DNA of 64,000 bases from Parelaphostrongylus tenuis. Lineage: Eukaryota > Nematoda > Chromadorea > Rhabditida > Metastrongylidae. Shown piece by piece: positions 12,290-23,414 of the stretch. Within the stretch, counting starts at the first letter, position 1, and each line of letters starts with the position of its first letter. The position numbers were made by a program, and so were the translations under genes. Below the pieces are notes generated by a model. It did no database searches. It was not told where the DNA came from and saw only the letters and a program-made list of their open reading frames with translations. The stretch is taken from contig JAHQIW010000734.1 of NCBI GenBank assembly GCA_019055375.1, positions 1 through 64,000 of the forward strand, written 5' to 3'.

Positions 12290-12800
12290 GGCGAAAAAAT
12301 CCCATAGGAGTGTTTGTAATCATTCAAAATCTTAAATCTCTTGCTACTGTGTTACGTGCTCCACTTTTGGAAAGGCCATCTTGCTGTAGCATTTGAAATG
12401 AAATTATATTTTACACAGGGCGCGCACTTCAACTATTACTTCGCTGGAAGCATGAAAAACGTAAGAGCGTGTAGAGGAAACCTTGCAGCTTGAAGTGTCA
12501 GAGTCATACATTTTATTTGGGATTTCTTTCAAAGCGGAAAAAAATCTCAAATTAAATAAACAAATTGCAATAAAAATGTGTGACGTGTCAACGTAATCGA
12601 TTGATTCCTCTATTAAAACCAGAGGCAGTACCCTCCCCGCCCGCTTCACCCCGGCCCGTAGATTAGCTGAAGACCAACACCTGCGTATGTGGGACTCAAT
12701 CTCATTTGTCCTGCTACACTGCCGTGAAATAGCGTGTCCAGCAAACAAGAGCAATGTTGGAGTCATCGAAAACTACGCTATCCAGTGGTCACTCATAGTT
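12290..12800. repeat. Insertion in R7 copy C, related to 45640-45990
   Basis: It shares CATAGGAGTGTT and CATTC-AAA at its left, CGCTGG-AG, GCAAAGCGG or CAAAGCGGA with AAAAAATC, and a cytosine-rich part (CCTCCCCGCCCGCTTCACCC). The same run of blocks occurs at 45640-45990, and the first block also at 36595-36635. The type is unknown. Confidence 0.5.
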
Positions 12801-13384
12801 TCAGCGAACAGTTTTGTCCTGTGAGAAATATGCGCGTGTGTAACATAAATAGTTTCTTTCTGCCGCAACATCATAAAAATTCTTTCTCAAAAAATGAACA
12901 AGTAGTGCAATAGACAGAGAATTGTGCTTTCAAATGATTACTAAAATTATGATGAAAAGGCTTAGCCCAGCAAGAGGGGCTGAATGTTCATTTGTCTCCA
13001 CATAACAAACCAGCACCAATATCTGTAGTGAAACCCTCTATAAAATATTGTAGTGTCAACCATCGTTTTTCTCCATTCTCACAAAAGCGAAGCTACGACT
13101 ATGAACCACATACCATGCTGGCCTCTACAGGACAATGTAGGCAACACTATTCGTTCACAGGCTTTGGTGAAGGCAGAATGCAAAGCCACATTATTCTGAA
13201 AAACACAACAGTAAGGAATAACACTTGAATTGTGCAGAGTGTGAAGAGCAACATTTTGTTCAATATCTTCACTTACCGCAGCCAGAAATGCACAGTACTA
13301 CACTCAATAGTAATCAAAGGCGGAGTCTTCGCTAACTGTGCCCTTGTAAGTCCCCACTATGCAGCGGGTAGGTATTTTACTATG

Positions 13385-16300
13385 CAGAATTCGCACCGTG
13401 CTTCTGTGGCGCCAATTTGACAAAACGCTATTTCTACGAGTCAGATCGGTCAAAGCCTACAATCAAGTAGTTGGGAGGTACATGGGAGGCAATCAGAAGT
13501 CGCCTCTAAAGAATAAGCCCGTCCCCCTTCTCCAATAGAGACTGGCAAGCTACACATGAGAACCAACCCCACGTTCAGAGCCTAGAAATCTATACGTTTG
13601 GTATCAAAATGTTAAAAACAGCAATAAATATGGGTCTCACACCCTTGACCCCGAAAGAACTCCCGGTGCTGCAACGCCAGGTAGGACGAGTACGGAGAGG
13701 CTGCTAAAATCTCAGAACCAAACTAGCCTGCCAAGGTCGAAACGAACTAAAACGACGATCTGTACCTACAATGCAAGAACACTTGCTCAGGAATCCGCTG
13801 TAGAAGATCTATCAAATCAAGCAAGAAGGATAAGGTACGACTTCACTGGCTATGTTGGCGCGGAAACGCCATCATTTCCACGCTGTTTATGACACCAGAG
13901 AAAACTATTTATACCGGAGAAAAAAACTTCTTGAACATGCGATCGCAGAGGTTTCAGCGGCGTTGGCGACCTCGTCAAATCGAGTTTGACCGTTTACACC
14001 GATTCATCATCTTTACTTAAGCACCAACTTCAAGCTATGGCGAAGACAAAGTTGAGCCTTCTATATGGACCTCGAAAAATTCTTAAGAGAAAACCATACA
14101 CTCTTTACGTCATTGTTGGAGATTTCAACGAAAAAATGGGACCTAGGAGAACGTCTGAAAAACGTCACATTGGGACCTACGGACTACATTGGAAAGAGCA
14201 CGGTGGAAGGCTATCCGAGTTTCTCATGACAACTCAAACAATCCACGGTAACTCACATTTAACGACGGACATGAGAGTCTCCCATTGGAGATTACCGTAA
14301 CGAAATAGACAACATCACAGTAAATCGAAGGCTTTGCCTGACCGATGTCGCTACTGTTTATGTACTCTACACGAGATCAGACCATCGCCTCCTTCGCGCA
14401 ACGTTGCGTTTTTCGAGGTAGGGAGAGAACGCCGCTAAATCCAAACAACGAAGCCCCAGAACTACCATAAATCAAGATGTATTCAAATCATTGGTCGGCT
14501 TTTGGTTAGATACCGTCGTCAACAACATCGACGAAGAATACGATCGACTCGTTGAATTTCTTCACGTTAGCGCTATAAAAGCCGAGAGTCCTAAGGTCAC
14601 GATGAGGCGCTTGTCTCCGCAGACACTCGAGCTGATACGTCAAGGTAGAATCGCACGAGTTACAGGCAACCGAAACTTTACGTTCGAACTTGCGAAACGC
14701 TGCAGAGAAGCGATAAAAGAAGACCGCAAAGAGAGACGAGCACCAGTCATGGCAGAAGCTGCAGAAGCTAGAAAGAGCATTCGCAAAGCACAGCGAGGCT
14801 TCGCCCATTATAAAATCACGCTGACTGCACAGCGATGAACTGACAGGACACTTACAGCTTCGTGAAGGGCAATTGAAAAAAATCGTCCACCAGTACTACT
14901 CGGATCTCTTCGCTGGCCATGTCCTTTTACCGTCATATGAATTGAAAGAGGATGAATATGTCGTTTCACCGGTCCTCCCACCAAAATCCGACATGCTTTA
15001 TCGTCAGTGAAGAAAAGAATAACACCCGATCCAGACACGACTAAACCAGAGCACCTGAAGAATCTACCGCCACTTCTCATCAGTACTCTGGCTCGGCTTT
15101 TCACCCGCTACCTATCAGAATGCAAGGTTCCATTCAATGGAAAGCCAGCAAGACCGTGTCGTCCAAAAAGAAGGCCTTCGCGACATAGACATTTGCCGCC
15201 TAATCTGCTTTCTCTCCGTTGTCTATAAACTCTTCACTCGACTCATCGTGAGCAGGATTGATAGAACACTGGACGAAGGACAGCCATGCGAACAAGCAGG
15301 GCTCCGAAAAGGATCTAGTATTAAATAGCACAACCACACGATCACGAGACTCACCGAAGTTACACGACTGTACAAAATACCGCTCTGTCTCACTTTCGTC
15401 GACCTGAAGAAAGCCTTCTATTCGGTCGAAACAGAAGCGGTTATGAAGGCTCTGGATAACCAGGGAGTGCCCACTCGGTACATAATAATCCTTCGTGAGC
15501 TTTATAAAGATTCCACGACCAGAATATCTCCATTCTACAACAATATCACCATTGACGTAAGAAGAGGGATTCGACAAGGCGATACAATAACGCCAAAATT
15601 ATTCACTGCCACCCTCCAAAACGTCATGCGAACATTAAAATGGGACGATATGGGAGGAAAATTGACGGTCGACAATCAAACCATCTGCGTCTTGCGTATG
15701 ATATGGTCTTTACAACACCAAGCATCAGCCAAGCGGAACAAATGCTGACCGATTTTGACAACGGCTGTGGAGAGATTGGTCTTCAACTAAGTCTAGCAAA
15801 AACGATGTGCATGAAGAACGCATGGGTTTTGAATGCCCCATTCACGCTTATTATAACGGAACCTACGAAAGCTCCAGTTACGTCTATCTAGGTCGTGAAA
15901 TCTACATGATGAACGAACGACCTAGCTCCAGAGTTGAGTAGTAGGAAAAGAAAGGCTTGGGGAACGTTCAAGAGCATCAAAGATGTAGTGAAGAGGACAA
16001 AGAACATCCGACTCCGTGTCCACCTTTTCGACTCGTCCATTATCCCTGCTCTAGCGCATGCAGACTTGGTCGCTACGTAAGCAGGATTAGAGATCTCCTG
16101 GCGTTATTGAACGCGCAATCGAAAGGTCGATGCTAGGAGTATCCCGTATCTTGCAAATGATAGACAGGATTCGAAGTTGCGACCTACGTCAAAGGTCAAA
16201 AATCAGAGACGCCGATATACATGCCAGGATATTGAAAGTAAGGTGAGCCAGACACATGAAGCGCTTAAACGAGAACCGATGGACGAGAGCCGTTACCGAC

Positions 16301-16515
16301 TGGACTCATCGGGGTATCAAGCATTCCACAGGAAGACCACCAACCTGATGGTTCGATTTCTTCACGAAAGGCATAGAAGAAAGATACGATGTTCAGTTAA
16401 TCCCTACAGCGAGGAGGACCCACTGATCTACTTCTGTAAGCGCTAGGAAAAAATGGAAGAGTTGCTGGTATCCGCTCGAGTCACTCGGCTATCAACGGAC
16501 CGACAGGTGGTACCG
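13385..16515 (+). mobile_element. RTE-like LINE copy 2, nearly full length, decayed
   Basis: This is the same family as copy 1 on the plus strand. Endonuclease blocks are at 13690-14280, including VGDFNEKMGPRRTSEKRHIG, so here the catalytic GDFN motif is intact. A linker frame (14491-14838, 115 codons) and RT blocks at 15007-15890 follow: LARLFTRYLSECKVPF, LCLTFVDLKKAF, GVPTRYI, IRQGDTITPKLFTATLQNVM. The FADD box reads LAYDM at 15691-15705, so the catalytic aspartate pair is lost. C-terminal blocks run to 16500 and end in a GGTGGTACCGGTGA-like tail. At least six frameshifts and several stops are evident. The 5' edge is uncertain because similarity to copy 1 fades before about 13385. Confidence 0.87.
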
Positions 16516-16589
16516 GTGAATGTAATAGCATAATAACACTATAATATAGGCGGTCAACACAATAGCGTAATATAACAGGGAGAAGAGAC

Positions 16590-16915
16590 TGTCAAATCCT
16601 AGACACGTGCATTGGGCTCTATAAGTTACCCCAAAACACAAAACGGCGCCATCTCTCTATAGAGGTTGGGTTTCCCCCAAAGCATTGATTGAAGACGAAG
16701 TGTACCACCCGATTGACGAAGCTGTAGAATACAAAACACGTGTATCAGGCTCTATCAGTTGCCATATAACAGACCACGTCGCTATCTCTTTATAGGGAAT
16801 GGGTTACCCCTAAAGGCCGGCCATAGACGAAGAATGCCGCCGAGGGTGACGACGCTTTCAAATGCGAAACACGTGTATCGGGCTCTATAAGTTACCCTGT
16901 AACATACCACACACC
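16590..16915 (+). repeat. Tandem repeat, about 131-bp unit, 2.5 copies
   Basis: The phrase ACACGTGTATCGGGCTCTAT with TAAGTTACC recurs at about 16605, 16738 and 16868, all in the same direction, with GACGAAG and CTTT.TAG.G blocks between. The spacing is 133 and 130 bases. The unit matches the right arm end of the palindromic element at 50997-51537 (GGCTGACGAAACTGC, then CGAAACACATGTACCGGGCT), so the array appears to have grown from one end of that element. Confidence 0.75.
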
Positions 16916-17279
16916 CGGCTCAAAAAACTGATTATCGGCTAGCGGTAGAATGGCAGACTTACTACGTGCTCCTGCGTATCCTGAAGCTAGCCATTCTCAT
17001 CAGCACCGTCATTTGGTCTCAGTGTGCTCCTAAAGAATACTCTACGCATATCAAAACAGTCCAATTTCCGTAGATCTAGTTTATTTTAGATATGAAGAAA
17101 ACCTGATTTCGTTGTTGCAGTCTTCTGCGATGACTTAAGTCCGTTCCAAAAAAAGATATTGATCTTTAAGAAATGCCCAAGGACTTTTTACATCCACGAC
17201 CCTCGAAAGAGAAACTCGTTAATTCGTCGTAAGATCGCTTCAACTTTGAGGTGACTTTGCCCCAAACATATTGTAATAG

Positions 17280-17460
17280 CAGTTAGCTTATATAGCATAA
17301 TAATAGTAGTAGGTAATACATAGTATAGTATACTACTATAATATAATAGTATAATAACTAATATAATATCATAATAGCATAAATAATAGTATATAATAGT
17401 AGTATGATAGTGTAATAGTATTATAATACTACATATAGTAGTATAATAGCTCTGAAACAA
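17280..17460. repeat. AT-rich simple sequence (TAATAG/TATAG type)
   Basis: About 180 bases consist almost only of A, T and G in degenerate TAATAG, TATAATAG and AGTAGTA words. The minus-strand reading, rich in Tyr and Ile, is a by-product and not a gene. Confidence 0.85.
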
Positions 17461-18189
17461 TCCCACCTGAGCCTCGATGTTCTGCTAATATTTATTCTGT
17501 TAGTATTGCTAGCATTCTTCAGGTTGTATCTCACATTATGTACTGCCATGAGGAGGGAAGAACAATGGTGCCGTAGCCGACTGAAAAAATGGAAATCACG
17601 TTTGCCCCAAAAGGTTGAAAATGATAACTCATAACCGAACACTACCAGGCAACTGTGAAAAGAGTAATAAATAAAAATCTCTGACGAATGTAATTCGTGG
17701 ATAAACAATTCAATTTCTTTTAGTGAGAACTTTTTTCACTGGCTGACATCAATATATCAATCACTTATGAAGACTTACAACCAAAACGAAAAAAGACAAT
17801 CTGATGTGAACTTGGAAGTAGCAAGGCAGACTACGCACCGAAATGAGTGAAATATGCAAAATTATGAGAAATCACGCATTTTCCATTATTCATACCCAGC
17901 TCCTTGGCAAAAACACGTTCTCAGGATTAGTTTTAGTAGTCAGTTTAAGTGTTCGAGACAGTTTAAGTTTTGAAAATTCTGATATAACTTATTTTTGGAA
18001 TGTGTTGTTAATCAAACTATGTTTCACAGCCAAAAATTCTTAGCTGGGAATAGCTCATTCCCTAAACTTTCAGTAATGACTCGGTAGCTCAAATCTCAAC
18101 AAAGTCCGTGGTGAACTCTAATTTCCGGAAAAAAATTTTTAGTTCATTGTAGCAAAAGAACAAGATTGGGCTCCGCATTAGGTGAAATT
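17461..18189. other. Unassigned DNA
   Basis: No supportable gene. Open frames reach at most 95 codons (17708-17421, minus) and run into the simple repeat. Confidence 0.5.
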
Positions 18190-18490
18190 TTTGCACCAGT
18201 ATGACCATATCGGAGCGCATGTGACGCAGTGGTTAGAGGTGCTCTGCCTCGCACAAGAGGTCAATGGTTCGATCTCGCGCTCATGGCTCACCAAGCCATC
18301 CATCCCTCCGCGGTCGGTAAATTTGTTCCAGGCAGGTCTTAGTTCAGCGGGAGGCCACCGCGAGTCATTGTAAAGGCCAGATGTGCATTCAATCACCTCA
18401 AACGAAGTTAAAAATTGAAGTCGAATGCATGGCGCATCCCTCAGGATTGATCAACGCCGAGAGCTTTATCCCTTATCCTTTTATGACCAT
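18190..18490 (+). repeat. SINE-A, near full length (best copy)
   Basis: The tRNA-like head begins near 18213 with TGACGCAGTGGTTAGAGGTG (A-box-like), and ATGGTTCGATCTCGC (B-box-like) lies about 45 bases on. The body contains ACCGCGAGTCATTGTAAAGG and the tail GCATCCCTCAGGATTGATCA followed by ACGCCGAGAGC. No cloverleaf closes, so it is not a working tRNA. Confidence 0.78.
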
Positions 18491-18534
18491 ATCGTCGCGC
18501 GGTTGATTCGCCACTCGTAAAAGGTGCAAATGGT

Positions 18535-18800
18535 GAAATCCTATTCACATACCGAACTTTGGAGTGCGCGCCAGTGCCAAACCCATCTTCTTTTGGGCTG
18601 TTACAGAGCGTTACGAGGTAGTTTGGAAAAGCTAAGTATACAACTGAAATCGTTAAGATTCAAGCTATTGAATAATTGCTGGAAGTCTAGACGTCAAGCT
18701 TTGTCAGCATTACTTATACTGCTAGAGCGCATTGAGAAGGCCATCTTAAAAATAAAGTACACATTCAAATTATCGAGATTTAGACTATAGAATATACCAA
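18535..18800 (+). repeat. Dispersed repeat T1
   Basis: The phrases CCCATCTTCTTTTGGGC, TTACAGAGCG, CAAGCTATTGAATAAT and GAGATTTAGACTAT recur as CCAATCTTCTTTTGGCAATT with ACAGCGCTTC (63967 to the window end) and as TTACAGCGCTCTG with GAGATTTAAGCTATTCGGAA (39385-39460). Within this copy the phrase set occurs twice, about 115 bases apart, so it is itself a short tandem. The type is unknown. Confidence 0.5.
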
Positions 18801-21800
18801 AACTCGTAAAGAAAGCAAGATGCGTGTTTTTCCCGGGAGGCTAAAAATGGGTACGGATAACGAAAAAGCACCCTAAATTAACTGAGTACAGCTTTGAAAA
18901 CGCTTCCATATGACGTTTACGAATATGAAAATAGCCGGACACAAGAAATCATTGATCGCTCGCCTCGCTTAGGTGCACTTTTCTTAATGAAAAGTTTCAA
19001 TAATCAATAATAAAAACCTCCGAAAGGTCGACAGTGAGCATAACATAAGTCAAAGGAATGACAATCAAATCGAGAAAGATTCTGATAACTCTACCAAACC
19101 AACGGAACATCGCAGGTACCGTCGCATAATCCAGAAATCAATGATTCAAAACATTCTGTGAGCCTGGCTTTCTGAAGACGAACTATTGCACCAAAAGCAA
19201 ATGAGACACAGTAACCAAATACATTATTTCGTGGTCAATATGGCTTAAAAGCCTGGGTTCCAAGTCGATTTTGTGCGCCGCGCGCAACGAGACCACGCGG
19301 CGACGCGGCCGGAGCAGCTCGTTACGATGACAGTGTGGTAGTTTCCGGACCTTAATAAGACTATGTTTGGTTGAAACACGTCAAAACAACCATGAAACAA
19401 CGAAGTGTTCTTCAAAAGTGGTACTGCACATTGCAATTAGGTGGGATTTCAGCGTTAATTCGGAGAAATCTTCTCGAAATTAGTAGACTTTAGAAGTTGG
19501 AGCTTCTAAAGAGTTGTAAAAGAGACTTCGCCCTGTTGTCTTATGAGTAAAAACTTTTCATAAATCCATTCATGCTATTTTAAATATTGTTCTATTTCCG
19601 CAACCTAGAAATCCTGCCAATACTTTTTCCAAACAACAGATTTTTGGATGAGAAACCCAGATGTTTAAGAGAGAATCATAATTCGGACTCCTATGGAACT
19701 AATTCATGTTTTTCTATCTAGATTTATCCACATGTCACTCGCGTTTATCATTCATTTCCTATGTCAGGAGCAATCACCTCCATTTATTGCTATGAATATG
19801 GGTCAATAATCAATAATCATTAATAATATCGTGAAATGATAGATTATACTACCAGTTTGTCATTGCGATTGAAATATTGCGAGATAAATCCTCCAATTTT
19901 GGTAATATCGTGAAATACAACTCAAAATCATTATGATGATGGCAAGTCGGATATGGATTCAGGAGAGGGCTTTGGATAAATTGCCAAAAATAATGTTGCA
20001 CACTGCATGCGATGACACTAAACTCTGCTCAAATTTCCATAATCAGTGTATTTCGGGAGTTGGAACCTTTACATATCGCAGCAATTATTTGGTTCTATCC
20101 TTTGAGAGCTCTAAGTATTTTTATCATCTTGTATTTCTCTATGAACCTCATTTATCAAGAGTGAATTTCTAACTGGACATAGTTGCTGATTCAGGTGTTC
20201 CATGCATTCCTTTTAAGTCGATTGGTCTCACGACGGGCTATTGTACGTTGTACGGTTCCAACCTCCTCAAACAACTTCTATAAAACCATCTGTAGCCGGC
20301 TGCAGCTGAGACATATCTACATGAGAGACCTGATCTGCCCTCTGCTTCCAATGGATATCATTCCACCCTAGCCATAAGAGTGATTTATCTTCTGCATAGC
20401 ATGCTCGCAAACAGTTCAGAAGGGGAGATCGATGATGAAGCTGATGACAGCATGGATGACAATAGATTTGTCACAGATACAGGGTCAAGTAAAACTCTCC
20501 CACCCAAAACCCCTACCCTTTGATGACGACATGCACGTCTTCAAAGCGACTTGGTGCTCACATGTAAGGAATTGGCCAACTTTAATGAGTTGTCCTTGAC
20601 CAGTCATTACGAGCTGATGTGATGACAGGCAAATATCTGTGACGAATAGAAGATAGCTGGATGGAAACGACTACAGACTAGTGCTGTGAAAAAGAGTATG
20701 GACATTCTGAATGAAGCGTTTTTAACATGTTTTTGATCAGTGCGAGTACCCAAATTTTTGACAGTTCAATAAATGTTTTCAACAAAATATTCACGACATC
20801 AAAGATATATGCGGAAATTTTTGGTGACGAAAATGCAGAAAATGGGCTTTTTAGACCACCATTTGCAAAATCTTCGAGGCAAAGAGAAAAGGCAGCTAAA
20901 AGGCTTAGCCTTCCCAAATATACATCTTTTTTCAAAATGAGAAATTTTTGGAACATGAGTATTCCTATCAATGAAAATTCGCTTATAGAACTCTGTCTAG
21001 TAATATTCAATCTTCTCGCGCCGATGAAGTACGCTCAGAATCTAAATTCCATTTCACAAGATTAAGCAGAATTCGTGATGGAGTTGAAACAGCGCACTCC
21101 TAGAGCAAAATTTGGAAGAATAAAGCTCTTGGAGTCGAAAATCTCTAAAGGATGCGCCATGCAATCGTCATCAAAGACTAGTATGCTACAAATTTGTCGA
21201 CCTCGAAGGCATGGAAAGCTTGGTTTGAAAAAAGGGAAGAAAGTCCTCATACTTTTCTTTATAGTTATATTTCATCATTGGGTAGTGACATTGTTTTCTT
21301 AAAAACTTAATTTACCAATCAATATCCCCCAACTTCCACTTCTTATGTGTTCACGGTAGCAAAACGAACCAAGGGTCAGTATGATCGATATGATTCCCAA
21401 GCTGTTAATATCGAAGAAGGAGTGGTAGCAGATAGGTGGCATTTGTGGGTATAGTAGTAGCAGGTATACTCGCTATTGGTGAAATGTAGGTTCAACCCCT
21501 CGACTGTGTCGAAGGATTTGCATATCACCGAGCATCCTTGTATATATAATTATAAAATTCACAAGAGCGGTAAAAATAAAGAAAGGTTCCAGATTAGTTT
21601 TTCCTTTACTCTCACATATAGTAGACAAAATTCTATAGAAAGCAAGGAGAGACAGTACCACTAGGTTGAAGAACAAGTTCTTAACACCCGCAAAAGCATG
21701 AATTTTATGTTGGTTTCACACTGTATTGGTTAGTGCAAATTTATGGGAATATTTTAGGGATATTTCCACAAGAAATCCTCAAGATAACGTTAGTATAGTG

Positions 21801-22440
21801 CATCGATTTTTATTTTTCAGGTCACCCTGCAGTCTTGTCGAGAGATCGCGTTGTTTCAGCAAAACAGTACCAAATCTCATACCGCAAAGAAGATTAATAC
21901 GTTGACAACGACGTTCAAATGCTGCGCGGCACACGGCGCCGTCGCGCTTCGAGAGCGGCGGCTACAATGGGGTTGTGGTAGTTTTCTCCTAAAACCTCGA
22001 ATCTCGAGAGAAAAGGTAGATATTTACAAAGACGATATTTCAGACTGTTGCTGAACATCGTTGTGTTATCTCACATATATTCATTCATATTCAGCTCAAT
22101 CTTAGTGGGAGAATAGAAAGATGGATGAAAATAAAGAAGAAAAGTTATATAACAGCTGGAAATATGTTCCTTTTCACAACAATGCCTTTCCTGTTGAAAC
22201 GTAGGTGATTTTACGATACGTGGAAATTCTCTCAACTATGAAAACTTTTTATAGAAGTCCCTTCTGTTATATTCTATCATTAAATCACGATAATGTCTAC
22301 CCAATACCAGATTACCAAACAAGCTCCCATTTCCCACTGCCAGGCGCGGTAATGAACACTCTCGCCGCGCTGCCGCACACGCGATGTGCAGACTGAGCTA
22401 ATAGCAGCTCAGATTGTTAACAACGAGTAAAAAAGATTCT
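18801..22440. other. Unassigned DNA with two GC-rich modules
   Basis: Mostly AT-rich, low-complexity DNA. Two overlapping opposite frames of about 110 codons at 20678-21065 have no recognisable content. Two GC-rich islands (19270-19350 and 21905-21990) are listed separately. Nothing else can be supported. Confidence 0.5.
19265..19355 (-). repeat. GC-rich module (pair with 21905-21995)
   Basis: On the minus strand both islands begin with GAAA.CTACCACA, followed by about 60 bases of CGCG-rich sequence (GCCGCGTCGCCGCG here; GCGACGGCGCCGTG at the other site). The strong contrast with AT-rich flanks suggests a small mobile or satellite-derived module. Confidence 0.4.
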
Positions 22441-22448
22441 GCGCTTAG

Positions 22449-22710
22449 TTGGAGAAAGACGATGTCTTGCTGCACCCGGCCTTTGTAGATGCTGCGCAGC
22501 GAGATTATGGTGTTTCCCGCTTAATGGAACATTTCCTTCACAGACGCCGATTCAAGAGATCTAATCAAGTTGAAGAGGCAATATTAGGACTTTTTGATTC
22601 AGTGCAGAAGGAATGGTGCTTCGAGCAAATCCGGAAGCTTGCAGATCATTGGCAGAAGATCATCTAGAGAATGATGGCTTTCATTTTGAGGGATAATTAT
22701 CGTTTATTTT
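22449..22710 (+). pseudogene. Mariner transposase C-terminal fragment
   Basis: It reads LHPAFVDAAQRDYGVSRLME, then HFLHRRRFKRSNQVEEAI, FDSVQKEWCFEQIRKL and HWQKII. In the next frame ENDGFHFEG and a stop follow. This is the end of the mariner catalytic domain, where the canonical block is HPPYSPDLAPSDY; here the DLAP..DY part is degraded but the final DY remains. The tail RW-KVI-NDG-YF is also preserved. Nothing upstream of 22449 resembles the rest of the gene, so it is a fragment. It retains more of the C-terminus than the deletion derivatives elsewhere in the window. Confidence 0.8.
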
Positions 22711-22962
22711 TATTGTCTTTCTGTACAAACTGTGAATTTTCGGCGGGTGTTCATAGCTCTTTCTTCCTCAGTATAACTCATAACACCTATAAAAGCGATA
22801 AGGTCAAAGAAAAACCTTGCAAATTACACTTCGCTATCATTTGATTGTCTCAATGCACAGTTATTGAACGAAGTCAGGTCTCTCAGCTAATAAGACTGCG
22901 AAGTAGATGGGAGGCTAGAAGAAGTTCTTTCTAAGAAATCTGTTTTTAATCCATTTTCTCTC

Positions 22963-23000
22963 TCTCTCTCTTCGCCCCCATCCCCCCACCCCCCCCCCCC
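22963..23000. repeat. (CT)n / poly-C simple repeat
   Basis: A run of CT dinucleotides is followed by CCCCCATCCCCCCACC and then thirteen or so C residues. It lies about 210 bases before the left end of R7 copy A. Confidence 0.9.
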
Positions 23001-23414
23001 ATTGAAAATTGCTGCTCCAAGAAATCATCGCAACGTTGTTAAAATCATGTTTGCAGATGATCCAGGTATCAAATTTGGGATATATTTTCTTATTTATTTC
23101 ATTGAGGACGTTAAACTTATATTCTGAACTGCTTACTTCTGCTCAAATATCTGAAATGTTTCAAATATCGAGGTTAGTAATACGAATATAATAATTTGTA
23201 TGGCTGCTGCTTAGGCATATGCAATGATTGTTCCATATACCAACGTAACAGTCGTACGCCATGCATTCGACCATCAAGCACTTTGGGAGAACATCACGGC
23301 GATTGTTTTAACGTACGTTGGGTGGGTCGTCGCCGAATCCTCTTTAAAGGGGTAGACCCCGAGGAGCTGGCTGAACGAAAAGGCACTGTGCAACTGAAGA
23401 GGCTGGAACGCCGA

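Larger units (their letters stand above)
9180..13300 (+). repeat. R7 dispersed repeat, copy C (5'-truncated, diverged)
   Basis: Blocks occur in the same order as in R7 copies A and B. They include CGTAAACATGCACGGTT (9468), a hairpin pairing GTCGCGT with ACGCGAC near 10085-10110, and GTGATCCTCAAAATAGGGCA (10480). A 153-nt exon remnant (10869-11022), CTTTCCTAGCC (12030), AAGAGATAAAC (12190) and the TATTCGTTC..GAAGGCAGAATG stretch (13145-13185) follow. Identity is visibly lower than between A and B. Relative to A it carries an extra insert at about 12290-12800. The coding content appears to lie on the minus strand; no intact gene remains. Confidence 0.75.

Noticed and set aside
17188..17466. Tyr/Ile-rich minus-strand open frame
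   Set aside because: It reads through TAATAG simple repeats; composition, not selection, keeps it open.
20678..21065. Opposing frames of 110 and 112 codons
   Set aside because: No splice sites, no recognisable motif and AT-driven composition; no way to prefer either strand.
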